A DNA stretch of 64,000 nucleotides. Source: Microbacteriaceae bacterium VKM Ac-2854 (lineage in GTDB: Bacteria > Actinomycetota > Actinomycetes > Actinomycetales > Microbacteriaceae). Where the stretch lies: contig JABMLH010000009.1 in assembly GCA_013205085.1 (NCBI GenBank), positions 97,310 to 161,309 of the forward strand. The letters run 5' to 3'. Shown piece by piece: positions 1 to 8,807 of this stretch (position 1 is its first letter; each line of letters starts with the position of its first letter). The translations under genes were made by a program, and so were the position numbers. The notes below the pieces were generated by a model, which searched no databases, had not been told where the DNA came from, and saw only the letters and a list, made by a program, of their open reading frames with translations.

Positions 1-1479
1 CGACTCGCGGTAGGCCACCTGGGGCTTGCCGACGTTCGCCTCCACGTTGAACTCGCGCTTCATGCGGTCCACCAGGATGTCGAGGTGCAGCTCGCCCATG
101 CCCTTGATGACCGTCTGACCGGTCTCCTGGTTCTGCTCGGTGCGGAAGGTGGGGTCCTCCTCCGCGAGCTTCTGGATCGCGGTACCGAGCTTCTCCTGGT
201 CGGCCTTGGTCTTGGGCTCGATGGCGACCTCGATGACGGGCTCCGGGAAGGTCATCGACTCGAGCACGACCTGCGCATTCGGGTCGCTCAGGGTGTCACC
301 GGTGGTGGTGTCCTTGAGGCCGATGACGGCGTAGATGTGGCCGGCGGTGACCGAGTCGACCGGGTTCTCCTTGTTGGAGTGCATCTGGAAGATCTTGCCG
401 ATGCGCTCCTTCTTGCCCTTGGTCGAGTTGATGACCTGGGCGCCGGAGTCGAGCTTGCCGGAGTAGACGCGCACGTAGGTGAGGCGACCGAAGAACGGGT
501 GCACCGCGACCTTGAACGCGAGGGCCGAGAACGGCTCGGTGGCGTCCGCGTGACGCATAACGACCTTCTCCTCGTCGCGCGCGTCGTGGGCCTCGATGGC
601 CGGCACGTCGAGCGGGGAGGGCAGGTAGTCGACGACCGCGTCGAGCATCGGCTGGACGCCGCGGTTCTTGAACGCGGAGCCGCACAGCACGGGGTAGATC
701 TCGGAGTTGACGGTCATCTTGCGGATGGCGGCCTTGATCTCGGCCACGGTCAGCTCTTCGCCACCGAAGTACTTCTCGAGCAGCTCGTCGCTGGTCTCGG
801 CGACGGTCTCGAGGAGCTTCGCGCGGTACTCGTCCGCCTTGTCCTGGAGGTCGGCCGGGATGGGCTCGATCTCGTACTTGGCGCCCATCTGGACGTCACC
901 CTTGCTGTCGCCGCGCCAGGTCAGCGCACGCATCTCGACCAGGTCGATGACGCCCTCGAAGGACGACTCCGCACCGATCGGGAGCTGGATGACCAGCGGC
1001 TTGGCGCCGAGGCGGTTGATGATGGTGTCGACGGTGAAGTAGAAGTCGGCGCCCAGCTTGTCCATCTTGTTGACGAAGCAGATGCGAGGGACGTCGTACT
1101 TGTCGGCCTGACGCCACACGGTCTCGGACTGGGGCTCGACGCCCTCCTTGCCGTCGAAGACGGCGACCGCACCGTCGAGCACGCGCAGCGAGCGCTCGAC
1201 CTCGACCGTGAAGTCGACGTGGCCCGGGGTGTCGATGATGTTGATCTGGTTCTTGTTCCAGAAGCACGTCGTGGCCGCTGAGGTGATCGTGATGCCACGC
1301 TCCTGCTCCTGCGCCATCCAGTCCATCGTGGCAGCGCCGTCGTGGACCTCACCGATCTTGTGCGTGATACCCGTGTAGAACAGGATGCGCTCGGTCGTGG
1401 TGGTCTTGCCGGCATCGATGTGGGCCATGATGCCGATATTGCGGACCTTGTTCAGGTCGGTGAGCACATCTTGTGCCAC
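1..1479 (-). CDS. fusA: Elongation factor G, 3' end cut by window edge
   Basis: GTPase that drives ribosomal translocation and, with RRF, ribosome recycling in the cytoplasm. The N-terminus reads [20 protein letters not shown], followed by the P-loop [16 protein letters not shown], which is the classic EF-G start. About 493 codons are visible of a family length near 700, so the C-terminal domains lie beyond position 1. The start is GTG at 1479, with a GGAGGA ribosome site at about 1485-1490. It is the third gene of rpsL-rpsG-fusA and lies 190 bp after rpsG, a gap that contains two hairpins. Identification is essentially certain. Confidence 0.97.
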   Translation of the reverse strand, partial: MAQDVLTDLNKVRNIGIMAHIDAGKTTTTERILFYTGITHKIGEVHDGAATMDWMAQEQERGITITSAATTCFWNKNQINIIDTPGHVDFTVEVERSLRVLDGAVAVFDGKEGVEPQSETVWRQADKYDVPRICFVNKMDKLGADFYFTVDTIINRLGAKPLVIQLPIGAESSFEGVIDLVEMRALTWRGDSKGDVQMGAKYEIEPIPADLQDKADEYRAKLLETVAETSDELLEKYFGGEELTVAEIKAAIRKMTVNSEIYPVLCGSAFKNRGVQPMLDAVVDYLPSPLDVPAIEAHDARDEEKVVMRHADATEPFSALAFKVAVHPFFGRLTYVRVYSGKLDSGAQVINSTKGKKERIGKIFQMHSNKENPVDSVTAGHIYAVIGLKDTTTGDTLSDPNAQVVLESMTFPEPVIEVAIEPKTKADQEKLGTAIQKLAEEDPTFRTEQNQETGQTVIKGMGELHLDILVDRMKREFNVEANVGKPQVAYRES

Positions 1480-1582
1480 GGAGTTCCTCCGAAAGTAAGA
1501 ATGAGGGAGTACCGGCGGGCCGGATCCGGGCTCGTGGCCCGGACCCGACTCGACGGGGTGGTCCTGGTGCGGTGGCTAGCGC

Positions 1583-1615
1583 CAGCTGGGAACCGACGGA
1601 GTCGGTTTCCAGCTG
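1583..1615 (-). terminator. Hairpin between rpsG and fusA
   Basis: The arms CAGCTGGGAACCGAC (1583-1597) and GTCGGTTTCCAGCTG (1601-1615) pair over 15 bp with one mismatch and a 3-nt loop. A second, weaker inverted repeat (1634-1646 with about 1664-1676) runs into the rpsG stop codon. There is no T-run, so full termination is unlikely. An attenuator, a processing site or an mRNA stabiliser inside the str operon are the plausible roles. Confidence 0.5.
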
Positions 1616-1668
1616 TTGTGGCAGCTACCGCTTGCTGGTCACCACCGAGATGGGAACCGGCGGGATGG

Positions 1669-2139
1669 TTACCAGCGGTAGTGCGCGAAGGCCTTGTTCG
1701 ACTCGGCCATCTTGTGGGTGTCCTCGCGACGCTTCACGGCGGCACCGAGGCCGTTGGAGGCGTCGAGGATCTCGTTCTGCAGACGCTCGGTCATCGTCTT
1801 CTCGCGACGAGCCTTGGCGTAGCTGGTCAGCCAGCGCAGCGCGAGGGTGTTCGCGCGGTGCGGCTTGACCTCGACGGGAACCTGGTAGGTCGAGCCACCG
1901 ACGCGGCGGCTGCGGACCTCGAGGGTCGGGCGCACGTTGTCGAGCGCCTTCTTGAGCGTGACGACGGCGTCCTGACCGTTCTTCGCGGCGACGCCTTCGA
2001 GGGCGCCGTAGACGATGCGCTCGGCCAAGCCCTTCTTGCCGTCGAGCAGGATCTTGTTCACCAGCTGGCTGACGATGGGCGCACCGTATACCGGGTCGGC
2101 AACGACGGGGCGCTTAGGAGCGGGTCCCTTGCGAGGCAT
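1669..2139 (-). CDS. rpsG: 30S ribosomal protein S7
   Basis: Primary 16S rRNA-binding protein of the small-subunit head. The 156-aa sequence has the usual bacterial S7 length and features: [19 protein letters not shown] at the start, [14 protein letters not shown], and an internal [21 protein letters not shown] segment split across the family core. Its ATG overlaps the TAA of rpsL by one base (TAATG), so translation is coupled. It is the middle gene of rpsL-rpsG-fusA. Confidence 0.98.
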   Translation of the reverse strand: MPRKGPAPKRPVVADPVYGAPIVSQLVNKILLDGKKGLAERIVYGALEGVAAKNGQDAVVTLKKALDNVRPTLEVRSRRVGGSTYQVPVEVKPHRANTLALRWLTSYAKARREKTMTERLQNEILDASNGLGAAVKRREDTHKMAESNKAFAHYRW

Positions 2140-2513
2140 TACTTCTTCTCCATCTTCGCGCCGTAGCGGCTGCGAGCCTGCTTGCGGTTCTTGACGGCCT
2201 GGGTGTCCAGGGCGCCGCGAACGATCTTGTAGCGCACACCGGGGAGGTCCTTCACACGACCGCCGCGGACGAGCACCATCGAGTGCTCCTGCAGGTTGTG
2301 GCCCTCGCCGGGGATGTAGGCGGTGACCTCGGTGCCGTTGGAGAGCTTGACACGGGCGACCTTGCGAAGGGCCGAGTTCGGCTTCTTCGGGGTGGTCGTG
2401 TAGACGCGCGTGCAGACGCCGCGCTGCTGGGGGTTGGCCTTCAGGGCGGGCGCCTTGGTCTTGGTGACCTTGGGCGAGCGTCCCTTACGGACCAACTGCT
2501 GAATCGTTGGCAC
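2139..2513 (-). CDS. rpsL: 30S ribosomal protein S12
   Basis: Decoding-centre protein of the 30S subunit. The 124-aa sequence carries the invariant blocks [20 protein letters not shown] and [19 protein letters not shown]. Lys43, the equivalent of E. coli Lys42 where streptomycin resistance usually arises, is wild type. The start is GTG at 2513 with an AAGGAG site at 2521-2526. It is the first gene of the str operon, behind a leader of about 280 nt and a near-consensus promoter. Confidence 0.98.
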   Translation of the reverse strand: MPTIQQLVRKGRSPKVTKTKAPALKANPQQRGVCTRVYTTTPKKPNSALRKVARVKLSNGTEVTAYIPGEGHNLQEHSMVLVRGGRVKDLPGVRYKIVRGALDTQAVKNRKQARSRYGAKMEKK

Positions 2514-2793
2514 TAATTTGCTCCTTGTGATGCTGCACGGTGACAGCGTGGGTGATGTTCGACATTCGGATCCGCGGCTCTCGCGAGGCGCGCATCCGAG
2601 TTCATCTGGACCCGGCTTCGGGCAGCCTGATCGTTTTCACGATTCGGGATGAGGTGAGGCCGGATATGCCGTGGGGGCCGCTCGATGAGCGAACCCTCGG
2701 ATCCGTGAGGACCCGGTGGAGCTCCGTGCCGCGTCGATCCGGTGCACCGTCTCGCGACGACACTTCGTTTCGGCGCACGACAAAGCGCACACC
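2514..2793 (-). promoter_or_regulatory. Long 5' leader of rpsL mRNA
   Basis: About 280 nt separate the predicted transcription start (near 2793) from the rpsL GTG. No conserved protein is encoded here. A short frame could open at GTG 2792, exactly 7 nt after the -10 hexamer, and run 52 codons to 2637 with cysteines at positions 2, 6 and 11. This spacing matches other likely leaderless starts in the window, so a leader peptide is possible but unproven. Confidence 0.4.
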
Positions 2794-2799
2794 CGAAGA

Positions 2800-2828
2800 A
2801 TATTACGGGGGATGACGGGGGCGGTCAA
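2800..2828 (-). promoter_or_regulatory. Promoter of rpsL-rpsG-fusA
   Basis: On the minus strand TTGACC (2823-2828) and TAATAT (2800-2805) are separated by exactly 17 bp. This is the best sigma-70-type match seen in the window, fitting the heavy expression expected of a ribosomal protein operon. Confidence 0.8.
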
Positions 2829-2862
2829 CTACGCCGAGTCCGCCGTGGGAGAACAGCGGCGC

Positions 2863-3360
2863 TCATTCGCGCTCGTCGCCCTCCCAGCCCCAGTGCGGCG
2901 GTCGGCCGCCGGCGTCGCGGCGGGCGAGCAGCAGAAGGAACAGGATGTGCACGGCGGCCGCGAGCACGCCGACCGCGATCGCGAACGGCCGGGTGGCCTG
3001 CTCCGCGGCGAACACCACGACGCTCACCGCTCGACCGGTGTCGAGGGCGTACAGCGCGGATCCGCTGAACAGGAAGAGCAGGTACACCGCGACCCCGGCG
3101 GCGAGGGAGGTCAGCAGTACTCGGGCCACGGCGGGGCGGGCGGCGAGCGTGATCATCGAAACGATCGTGGCGAGCACCGCGACGCCGGTCATCACCGGAC
3201 CGACGATCGGTCCGACCGAACGGTCGGGGATGACGTCGATGTCGGCGATGAGACTGATCACACCGAACGCGCAGACGACCAGCGCGAGGTACAGGAACCC
3301 CGCGAACGCCGCGAGGGCGATGCCGTAGCCGAGGTCGGACTCGCGGCCCGGTGTGCTCAT
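2863..3360 (-). CDS. Small four-helix membrane protein
   Basis: Not assigned to a named function. The 165-aa product starts MSTPGRESDLGYG and shows four hydrophobic stretches, at about residues 14-36 (IALAAFAGFLYLALVVCAFG), 53-75, 85-107 and 122-147, then a short charged tail, so it should be an integral membrane protein. An in-frame start 36 bases upstream exists, but it would overlap the preceding gene. The chosen ATG at 3360 lies 7 bp after the stop of the upstream membrane protein gene, so the two form an operon. Confidence 0.7.
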   Translation of the reverse strand: MSTPGRESDLGYGIALAAFAGFLYLALVVCAFGVISLIADIDVIPDRSVGPIVGPVMTGVAVLATIVSMITLAARPAVARVLLTSLAAGVAVYLLFLFSGSALYALDTGRAVSVVVFAAEQATRPFAIAVGVLAAAVHILFLLLLARRDAGGRPPHWGWEGDERE

Positions 3361-3367
3361 GGCCGAC

Positions 3368-4018
3368 TCATCGGCGCAGCCGTCTCCCGCGCGCACCGAT
3401 CCAGGCGCCGGCCCAGACCGTGACCTCGCGCGCGATCACCGCGGCGGCGAGCGCGGAGAGCAGCACCGCGGGGTCGCGGACGAAGAGCCGGGCCGGCTCC
3501 AGCGTCGGCGTCACGGCGCCGTACAGCGCGAGCCACTGCCCGACGAGGGCCGCACCCCCGGCGACGAGGGCGACCAGGAATCCGCCGAGGACGTACGCCC
3601 ACCAGCCGGCGCGATTGACCAGCAGCACGATCACGGCGAGGGCGATCGCGAAGCCGACGGTCGAGGCGATCACGACGTCCACTCCACCGAGCAGTGCATC
3701 CTCGACGGGGTCGCCGGTGAGCAGCATCCGGACGCCCGCGACGGCCGCGAGGTCCAAGGCGGCGAAGACCAGTGCGGCGAGGAGGGTGATCAGCAGCCCG
3801 GCACCGCGGTTGCCGCGCCGGCGCGGTGCGACCTCCGGCTCGACGGCGCCGAGCGCGGTAGCGGGCGGCGGCTGCGCGACCGACCGCTGCGCGGCCGGCT
3901 CCGGCTCGATGACCGTCGTGCGCGCATCCGGGCCTGGATCGGCGCTCGGCCAGACGTACTCCCGCGTGCGCTGCGTGTCCCCGGACGGGATCCGCTGGGT
4001 CTCTGCGTCGCTGCTCAT
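3368..4018 (-). CDS. Membrane protein with proline-rich cytoplasmic N-terminus
   Basis: Function unknown. The 216-aa product has a polar, Pro/Ala-rich N-terminal region of about 70 residues, a basic stretch (RRRGNRG), then four predicted membrane helices at roughly residues 74-97, 112-135, 141-165 and 183-204. It lies directly upstream of another small membrane protein and probably shares its transcript. The -10-like hexamer TAAGGT (4025-4030) ends 6 nt before the ATG, which suggests a leaderless message. Confidence 0.7.
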   Translation of the reverse strand: MSSDAETQRIPSGDTQRTREYVWPSADPGPDARTTVIEPEPAAQRSVAQPPPATALGAVEPEVAPRRRGNRGAGLLITLLAALVFAALDLAAVAGVRMLLTGDPVEDALLGGVDVVIASTVGFAIALAVIVLLVNRAGWWAYVLGGFLVALVAGGAALVGQWLALYGAVTPTLEPARLFVRDPAVLLSALAAAVIAREVTVWAGAWIGARGRRLRR

Positions 4019-4153
4019 CCCTCCACCTTAGGCACGAGATCGACGGACGTCGGGACGCGCGCGGTGCACAACCTCGGTTGAGAGTCACCCTCAGCCCTGA
4101 TGGCGTCTGACGAGCTCTCTCAGCCGAAGTTGGGTACGCATGCGGCCCCGTAC

Positions 4154-4933
4154 TCAGTCCAGCGGGTTCAGGATGCGCGCCAGGAACTGCTGGGTCCGCG
4201 GCTGCTGCGGATCCTTCAGCACCTGGTTCGGTGCGCCGCGTTCGACCACGACGCCCTCCGCCATAAAGACCACCTCGGTGGCGACGGTGCGCGCGAACTC
4301 GAGCTCGTGGGTGACCACGACCATGGTCCAGCCCTCCTGCGCGAGCTCCTTCATCAAGGTCAGCACGTCGCCGACGAGTTCGGGATCCAGCGCCGAGGTC
4401 GGCTCGTCGAAGAGCAGCAGCTCGGGCTTCAGCGCGAGGGCGCGCACGATGCCGACGCGCTGCTGCTGACCGCCCGACAGCTCGAACGGATACGCGTCCT
4501 GCTTCGCGAGCAGACCGACACGGTCCAGCAGACGTTCCGCATCCGCCTTCGCCTGAGCGACCGGGCGCTTCTGCACCTGCACCGGCCCCTCGATCACGTT
4601 CTGCAGCACGGTCTTGTGCGGGAACAGGTTGAAGTGCTGGAACACCATGGCCGAACGGTCCCGCAGCGCCGTCAGCTGCCGCTTCGGCACGGGCGATCCG
4701 AAGTCGATCGCGAGGCCGCCCGAGAGCGTCACCGTGCCGCCGTCCGGTACCTCGAGGCTGTTCAGCGAGCGCAGCACCGTGGTCTTACCGGAACCGGACG
4801 GGCCGATCAGGGCGATCACCTCGCCGCGGCGCACCTCGAGGTCGATGCCCTTGAGCACCTCGTTGGCGCCGAACGACTTGTGCAGACCTCGAACGGAGAT
4901 GACCGAGTCGACGTCGGAATCAGTGGGCGACAT
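4154..4933 (-). CDS. Polar amino acid (probably cystine) ABC transporter ATPase
   Basis: ATP-binding subunit of an amino-acid importer, 259 aa. It has Walker A GPSGSGKT, the Q-loop MVFQHFNLFPH, signature LSGGQQQRVGIVRAL, Walker B LLLFDEPTSALDPEL and the H-loop VVVTHE, with the GlnQ/HisP-type order. The start is taken at ATG 4933 (MSPTDSD), which overlaps the permease stop by 14 bp; an upstream start would run further into the permease. It is the last gene of the binding protein-permease-ATPase operon. Confidence 0.9.
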   Translation of the reverse strand: MSPTDSDVDSVISVRGLHKSFGANEVLKGIDLEVRRGEVIALIGPSGSGKTTVLRSLNSLEVPDGGTVTLSGGLAIDFGSPVPKRQLTALRDRSAMVFQHFNLFPHKTVLQNVIEGPVQVQKRPVAQAKADAERLLDRVGLLAKQDAYPFELSGGQQQRVGIVRALALKPELLLFDEPTSALDPELVGDVLTLMKELAQEGWTMVVVTHELEFARTVATEVVFMAEGVVVERGAPNQVLKDPQQPRTQQFLARILNPLD

Positions 4934-5585
4934 AGCGATCCAGTCTCTTCTCCAGCACACTCTGGCCGCTCGAGAGCACCAGGCAGATCAGCCAGTAGAT
5001 CAGCGCCGCCTCGATGTACAGCAGCATGAACTCGCTCGACGCGGTCGCGATCTTCTGCGCCTGACGGAACAGCTCGGTGACCAGGATCAGCGAGGCGAGC
5101 GAGGTGTCCTTCACGAGCGAGATGAACGTGTTCGACAGCGGCGGCACCGAGACGCGGGCGGCCTGCGGCAGGATGATCCGGCGCAGGGTGAGCGCACGGC
5201 TCATCCCGATGGTGTGTCCGGCCTCCCACTGGCCCTTCGGCACGCTGAGGATCGCCGCGCGGATCACCTCGGCCGCGTAGCCGCCGACGTTCAGTGCGAA
5301 CGCGATGATGGCGCTCGGCCACGGATCGATCTTGATCCCCAGGCTCGGCAGCCCGTAGAAGATCACGAACAGCTGCACCAGCAGCGGGGTGCCGCGGATG
5401 ATCGAGATGTAGATCCGCGCGATGGCGGAGACGATCCACACGGGCGAGAGCCGCATCAGCGCGACGGCCAGCGCCAGCACCAGCCCGAGCGCGAACGAGG
5501 CCAGCGCCAGCGGGATGGTGCCGACGAGACCGCCGGACAGGATCGGCCAGAAGGACCGTAGGAACAGGTCCCAGGTGGATTGCAT
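4920..5585 (-). CDS. Polar amino acid (probably cystine) ABC transporter permease
   Basis: Inner-membrane permease of 221 aa with five hydrophobic helices. The permease EAA-type loop reads EVIRAAILSVPKGQWEAGHT, followed by the typical RIILPQAARVSVPPLSNTF. The segment IIRGTPLLVQLFVIFYGLP is also a hallmark of the His/Glu/Gln/cystine permease family. It probably works as a homodimer with the downstream ATPase, fed by the binding lipoprotein encoded 27 bp upstream. Confidence 0.9.
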   Translation of the reverse strand: MQSTWDLFLRSFWPILSGGLVGTIPLALASFALGLVLALAVALMRLSPVWIVSAIARIYISIIRGTPLLVQLFVIFYGLPSLGIKIDPWPSAIIAFALNVGGYAAEVIRAAILSVPKGQWEAGHTIGMSRALTLRRIILPQAARVSVPPLSNTFISLVKDTSLASLILVTELFRQAQKIATASSEFMLLYIEAALIYWLICLVLSSGQSVLEKRLDRYVAH

Positions 5586-5612
5586 CCGTGCTCCGAAGCT
5601 CGCCGGGCCTCC

Positions 5613-6479
5613 CTACTGGGAGACGTCCTCGCCGAAGTACTTCTCGGAGATCTGGGCCAGGGTGCCGTCGGCGCGCAGCTCGTCGAGCGCGTCGTCGATG
5701 GCGGCGACCAGATCGTCGGAGCCCTTGGCGACGACGAACGCGTTCTCGGACTTGTCGTCGGTGGTCGCGGCGACCTTCAGGTTCGCGGCGTCGTCGGCGT
5801 TGTTCTTCGCCCAGTCCAACCAGGTCAGCTTGTCGTTGAGCGTGGCGTCGATGCGGCCCTGCTCCAGCAGAGCGATCGACTGCGCCCAGCCCTCGACGGC
5901 CTCGACGTTCGCGCCGTTCTCCTGCGCCAGCTCGTACCAGTTGCTCGAGAGCGACTGGGCGGTGGTCTTGCCCGAGAGCGAGGCCAGCGAGGTGATGTCG
6001 GTGTTGTCCTTGTTCACGATCACCACGCCGGGGCTGACGGTGTACGGCTCTGAGAAGTCGTACTTGGCGGTGCGCTCATCGGTGATCGAGACCTGGTTCG
6101 CGATCAGGTCGAAGCGTCCGCCGTCCAGGCCCGCGAAGATCGCATCCCACTGGGTCTCCTCGAACTCCGGCTTGACGCCGAGCTTCTCGGCGACCGCCGT
6201 GATCACGTCGACGTCGTAGCCGGTGAGGTCCCCCGTGCCGCCATCGGCGTGGTAGGTGAACGGCTGGTAGGTGCCCTCGGTACCGATCGTGAGCACGCCG
6301 GCGTCCTGCACCTCCTTCAGGGTGGTGCCCGAGTTCGCCGCAGCGGAGCTGGTCGATCCGGAACCGCTGACGACGTCGTCGGTCGAGGCGGCCGAGCAGG
6401 CGGAGAGGGCGAGAGCGGATGCGGCGGCGATGCCGATCAGGGCGAGGCGGCCGGCCTTCGCGAATGTGAGGTGCGTCAC
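5613..6479 (-). CDS. Amino acid (probably cystine) binding lipoprotein
   Basis: Extracytoplasmic receptor of the importer, 288 aa. A lipoprotein signal peptide ends at the lipobox LSAC (Cys28). The mature part is a type II periplasmic binding fold: VLTIGTEGTYQPFTYHAD, LTGYDVDVITAVAEKLG and QWDAIFAGLDGGRFDLIANQ. The end, SEKYFGEDVSQ, resembles E. coli FliY/TcyJ (cystine) more than glutamine receptors, hence the substrate guess. The start is GTG 6479 with AAGGA 8 nt upstream. No regulator is adjacent. Confidence 0.88.
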   Translation of the reverse strand: MTHLTFAKAGRLALIGIAAASALALSACSAASTDDVVSGSGSTSSAAANSGTTLKEVQDAGVLTIGTEGTYQPFTYHADGGTGDLTGYDVDVITAVAEKLGVKPEFEETQWDAIFAGLDGGRFDLIANQVSITDERTAKYDFSEPYTVSPGVVIVNKDNTDITSLASLSGKTTAQSLSSNWYELAQENGANVEAVEGWAQSIALLEQGRIDATLNDKLTWLDWAKNNADDAANLKVAATTDDKSENAFVVAKGSDDLVAAIDDALDELRADGTLAQISEKYFGEDVSQ

Positions 6480-6634
6480 GGTGTCATTCCTTCAGGTGTC
6501 GCGCCATCCGGCGCTGGATCGGGATCTGCGGACTCCCCGAGTTCGCTGCGGAGGGAGTCCCCGAGGTCACCCTAACGAGTCACAACCGGCGTGTCCCCCG
6601 CCCCATGACGGCTTGTTACACGCGCGCCGCCGCG

Positions 6635-7135
6635 CTAAGGAGTGCTCGAACGCACGGCGACGAGGAATTCCTCGATCTCGGCCACCTCGTCCGCCGTCAA
6701 GCCCTGCGCCGCGTCCGGCACAACGACGTGGAACGGGACGGACTGCTCCGCGGCCCAGGCGAACGCGTCCTCGCGGAGGTTGTCGTCGATCCAGACGACC
6801 GCGTCGAAGGCGACGCCGCGCGCGGCCGCGGCCTCGAGCCACATCGCGACGGGCTGCAACTTGCCGGTGTGTCCGGGGAACCGCGGATCGCGCGGCAGAC
6901 CGCCGTCGAAGGTGATCGCGGCCGTGTCGGTGGGCAGTTTGAGGTCGCTCGCCAGCACACTCGTGAGGCGCGGCGGCCAGGTGGTCGCCCAGACGATCGA
7001 GCCGACGGCCGCGAGGCGCCGCACGAGTTCCGCCCGATCGGGATCGAGCACCAGGCGGTGACCGTGTCGGCGTCGGTCGCTCACGACGTGCGGATTGAGG
7101 ACGCCGTCGACGTCGAGCAGGATCAGCGCGGGCAT
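6635..7135 (-). CDS. HAD-type phosphatase-like protein
   Basis: Small haloacid dehalogenase-fold protein, 166 aa. Motif I is LLDVDGVLNP (residues 6-15), motif II is WATTW and motif IV is WIDDN. This set resembles the HAD domain that occurs in Swiss-army-knife RNA-repair proteins and in many stand-alone actinobacterial proteins; the substrate is unknown. It stands alone and is divergent from the methyltransferase-like gene at 7174. A TACCCT hexamer 7 nt before the ATG suggests a leaderless mRNA. Confidence 0.8.
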   Translation of the reverse strand: MPALILLDVDGVLNPHVVSDRRRHGHRLVLDPDRAELVRRLAAVGSIVWATTWPPRLTSVLASDLKLPTDTAAITFDGGLPRDPRFPGHTGKLQPVAMWLEAAAARGVAFDAVVWIDDNLREDAFAWAAEQSVPFHVVVPDAAQGLTADEVAEIEEFLVAVRSSTP

Positions 7136-7173
7136 AGCGAACAGGGTACGCGGTGCCCGGATACGGTGGCACC

Positions 7174-7905
7174 GTGAGCACGTCGATACTCCTGCCCAGC
7201 GGCCGTCGGGCTCGGCTGGATCCCGATCCGTTCCGCGACGGAGCCCTGGTGCTCAGCATCGACGGCGTCGAGCAGTCGCACCTCGACCTCGCCGACCCGT
7301 CGGACCTCGCCCTCGAGTACGTGCGACGCATCGGCTTCGTGGTGGACGGGGCGGCCACCCCGGGTGCTCCCCTGCGCGTGCTGCACCTCGGAGGCGGGGC
7401 CCTCACCCTGGCCCGGTACATCGCCGTCACCAGGCCCGGCTCGGAGCAACTGGTCGTCGAGGCCGAGACGGGCCTGCTCGGCGCCGTGCTCGACGCCGCC
7501 CCGCTCCCCCTCGGCACTCGTCTGGAGATCGTGGAGGGCGATGCGCGATTCGCGCTCCCGCACGGCCGCCGCTTCGACCTCCTGATCGTCGACGTCTACG
7601 TGGGGCTCGAGGTTCCGCCGCACCTCCTCGACGCGGGCTTCGCGGCCGAACTGGCTCAGTCCGGCGTGCCGGGAGCGGTCGTCGCCGTCAATGTGGCGGA
7701 TGAGCCGGGGGCGCCGCTGTCCCGCGCCTGGCGCGGAGCCTTCGCCGAGCACTTCGCGCACACGGCGCTGATCGCGGCACCGGCCGTGCTCGACGGGGTC
7801 GAGGCCGGCAATGTGATCCTGCTCGCGTCAGACCGCGACGGGTTCGCCGAACTCCTCGGGTTCCTGCTGCGGCACGGCCCGCATCCCGCCACGGCCGACG
7901 CGTAG
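7174..7905 (+). CDS. Spermidine synthase-like / SAM-fold protein
   Basis: A 243-aa Rossmann-fold protein of the spermine/spermidine synthase superfamily. It shows VLHLGGGALTLARYIA (the glycine-rich binding loop), VVEAE at the end of strand 2 and LLIVDVYVG near the active-site loop. It lacks the polyamine-synthase N-terminal beta domain, so the reaction is uncertain. The start is GTG 7174, with a TACGGT hexamer ending 6 nt before it. A clear paralogue lies at 22496. The 3' end overlaps the convergent regulator gene by 78 bp. Confidence 0.75.
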   Translation: MSTSILLPSGRRARLDPDPFRDGALVLSIDGVEQSHLDLADPSDLALEYVRRIGFVVDGAATPGAPLRVLHLGGGALTLARYIAVTRPGSEQLVVEAETGLLGAVLDAAPLPLGTRLEIVEGDARFALPHGRRFDLLIVDVYVGLEVPPHLLDAGFAAELAQSGVPGAVVAVNVADEPGAPLSRAWRGAFAEHFAHTALIAAPAVLDGVEAGNVILLASDRDGFAELLGFLLRHGPHPATADA

Positions 7906-8595
7906 TGCGACGTCGTGGTCGTGCAGGTGCCGGTAGAAGTCGACGCGCGACTCCAACGGCACGCCGACCTCCAGGTACTTAGCCTTGATGCGCTTGATGT
8001 AGGTGCGCACCGTGTGCTCCGCGATCCGCATCTCGTCCGCGACGACCTTGACCGCGCTGCCGGCGCCGTAGGAGCGCATCACCCGGCTCTCCTGCGGGCT
8101 GAGCACCGGACGGCGGTAGTCGGAGGCGGCGAGGAAGCGACCCCGCGCCGCCTCCGAGATCCACGTCCGGCCGGAGGCGACGGAGACGATCGCCGCGACC
8201 AGCTCGGCCGGCTCGTCCCCCTTCCAGACGAAGGCGCCCAAACCCGCTCGCAGGATCGCGCGGACCGCATCCAGGGGCACGGTGGTCGAGAGCACAACGA
8301 GGGCCGCGTATTCGGCGGCCACCTCGGCCAGTCGGGGCGCCAGCTCGGAGACCGGGATCGAGTCGAGGTCGACGATCGCGATCGAGACGCGCTTGGACGG
8401 ATGCTCGGCCACGATCGCGAGCGGCGGGACGGACTCGAGCAGGCTGCGCTCTGCATCCGGCGCCGCGACGGGCGGCACCGCCGCGGCGTACACACTCACC
8501 CCGGGAAGGGCGGAGCCGAGAAGCGCGCACAGAGCGGCACGTTCGATGGCGAGCCCGTCGATCACGGCGAGGCTGAAACCTTGGAGCTGGACCAT
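7828..8595 (-). CDS. LuxR-type response-regulator-like transcription factor
   Basis: DNA-binding regulator of 255 aa. The C-terminal GerE/LuxR helix-turn-helix runs from about residue 165 (LSPQESRVMRSYGAG) through EHTVRTYIKRIKAKYLEVG. The N-terminal half resembles a receiver: IVDLD may carry the phospho-acceptor and FVWKGD the conserved lysine, but the usual acidic pair near the start is reduced to IDG, so phosphorylation is doubtful. No histidine kinase is adjacent. The start is ATG 8595, with GGAAAG 8 nt upstream. Three iterated sites lie just upstream of it. Confidence 0.8.
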   Translation of the reverse strand: MVQLQGFSLAVIDGLAIERAALCALLGSALPGVSVYAAAVPPVAAPDAERSLLESVPPLAIVAEHPSKRVSIAIVDLDSIPVSELAPRLAEVAAEYAALVVLSTTVPLDAVRAILRAGLGAFVWKGDEPAELVAAIVSVASGRTWISEAARGRFLAASDYRRPVLSPQESRVMRSYGAGSAVKVVADEMRIAEHTVRTYIKRIKAKYLEVGVPLESRVDFYRHLHDHDVALRVGRGGMRAVPQQEPEEFGEPVAV

Positions 8596-8610
8596 ATCGG
8601 CATCTTTCCG

Positions 8611-8683
8611 CCGCGGGTTCGGGTTCCGCGACCAACACCGCGGGTTCGGGTCTCCGCGGCCATCCATCGCGGTTCGGGCCGCG
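8611..8683. promoter_or_regulatory. Three iterated semi-palindromic sites upstream of the LuxR-type gene
   Basis: Near-copies CCGCGGGTTCGGGTTCCGCG (8611-8630), its variant at 8638-8658 and a shorter form at 8667-8683 recur every 27-29 bp. Each has CGCGG/CCGCG-type flanks around TTCGGG. They sit 16-88 bp upstream of the regulator start and in the divergent region shared with the TetR-type gene at 8808. Regularly spaced operators for either regulator are the simplest reading; no partner protein is proven. Confidence 0.4.
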
Positions 8684-8807
8684 GGGACACGCGAAATGTA
8701 GCGCGGATGGGGACGCGGAGCCAAGATCTAGAGACATGTGGTCTCAATTGGGCCCCGAGCGCGTCCTGCTCCTTGTCGGGACGGGGGGGTTTATCCTCTG
8801 AACCACG

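Noticed and set aside
2602..2790. A 62-residue Arg-rich gene upstream of rpsL
   Set aside because: No family resemblance; its GTG lies 9 nt from the -10 hexamer, less fitting than the overlapping frame starting at 2792.
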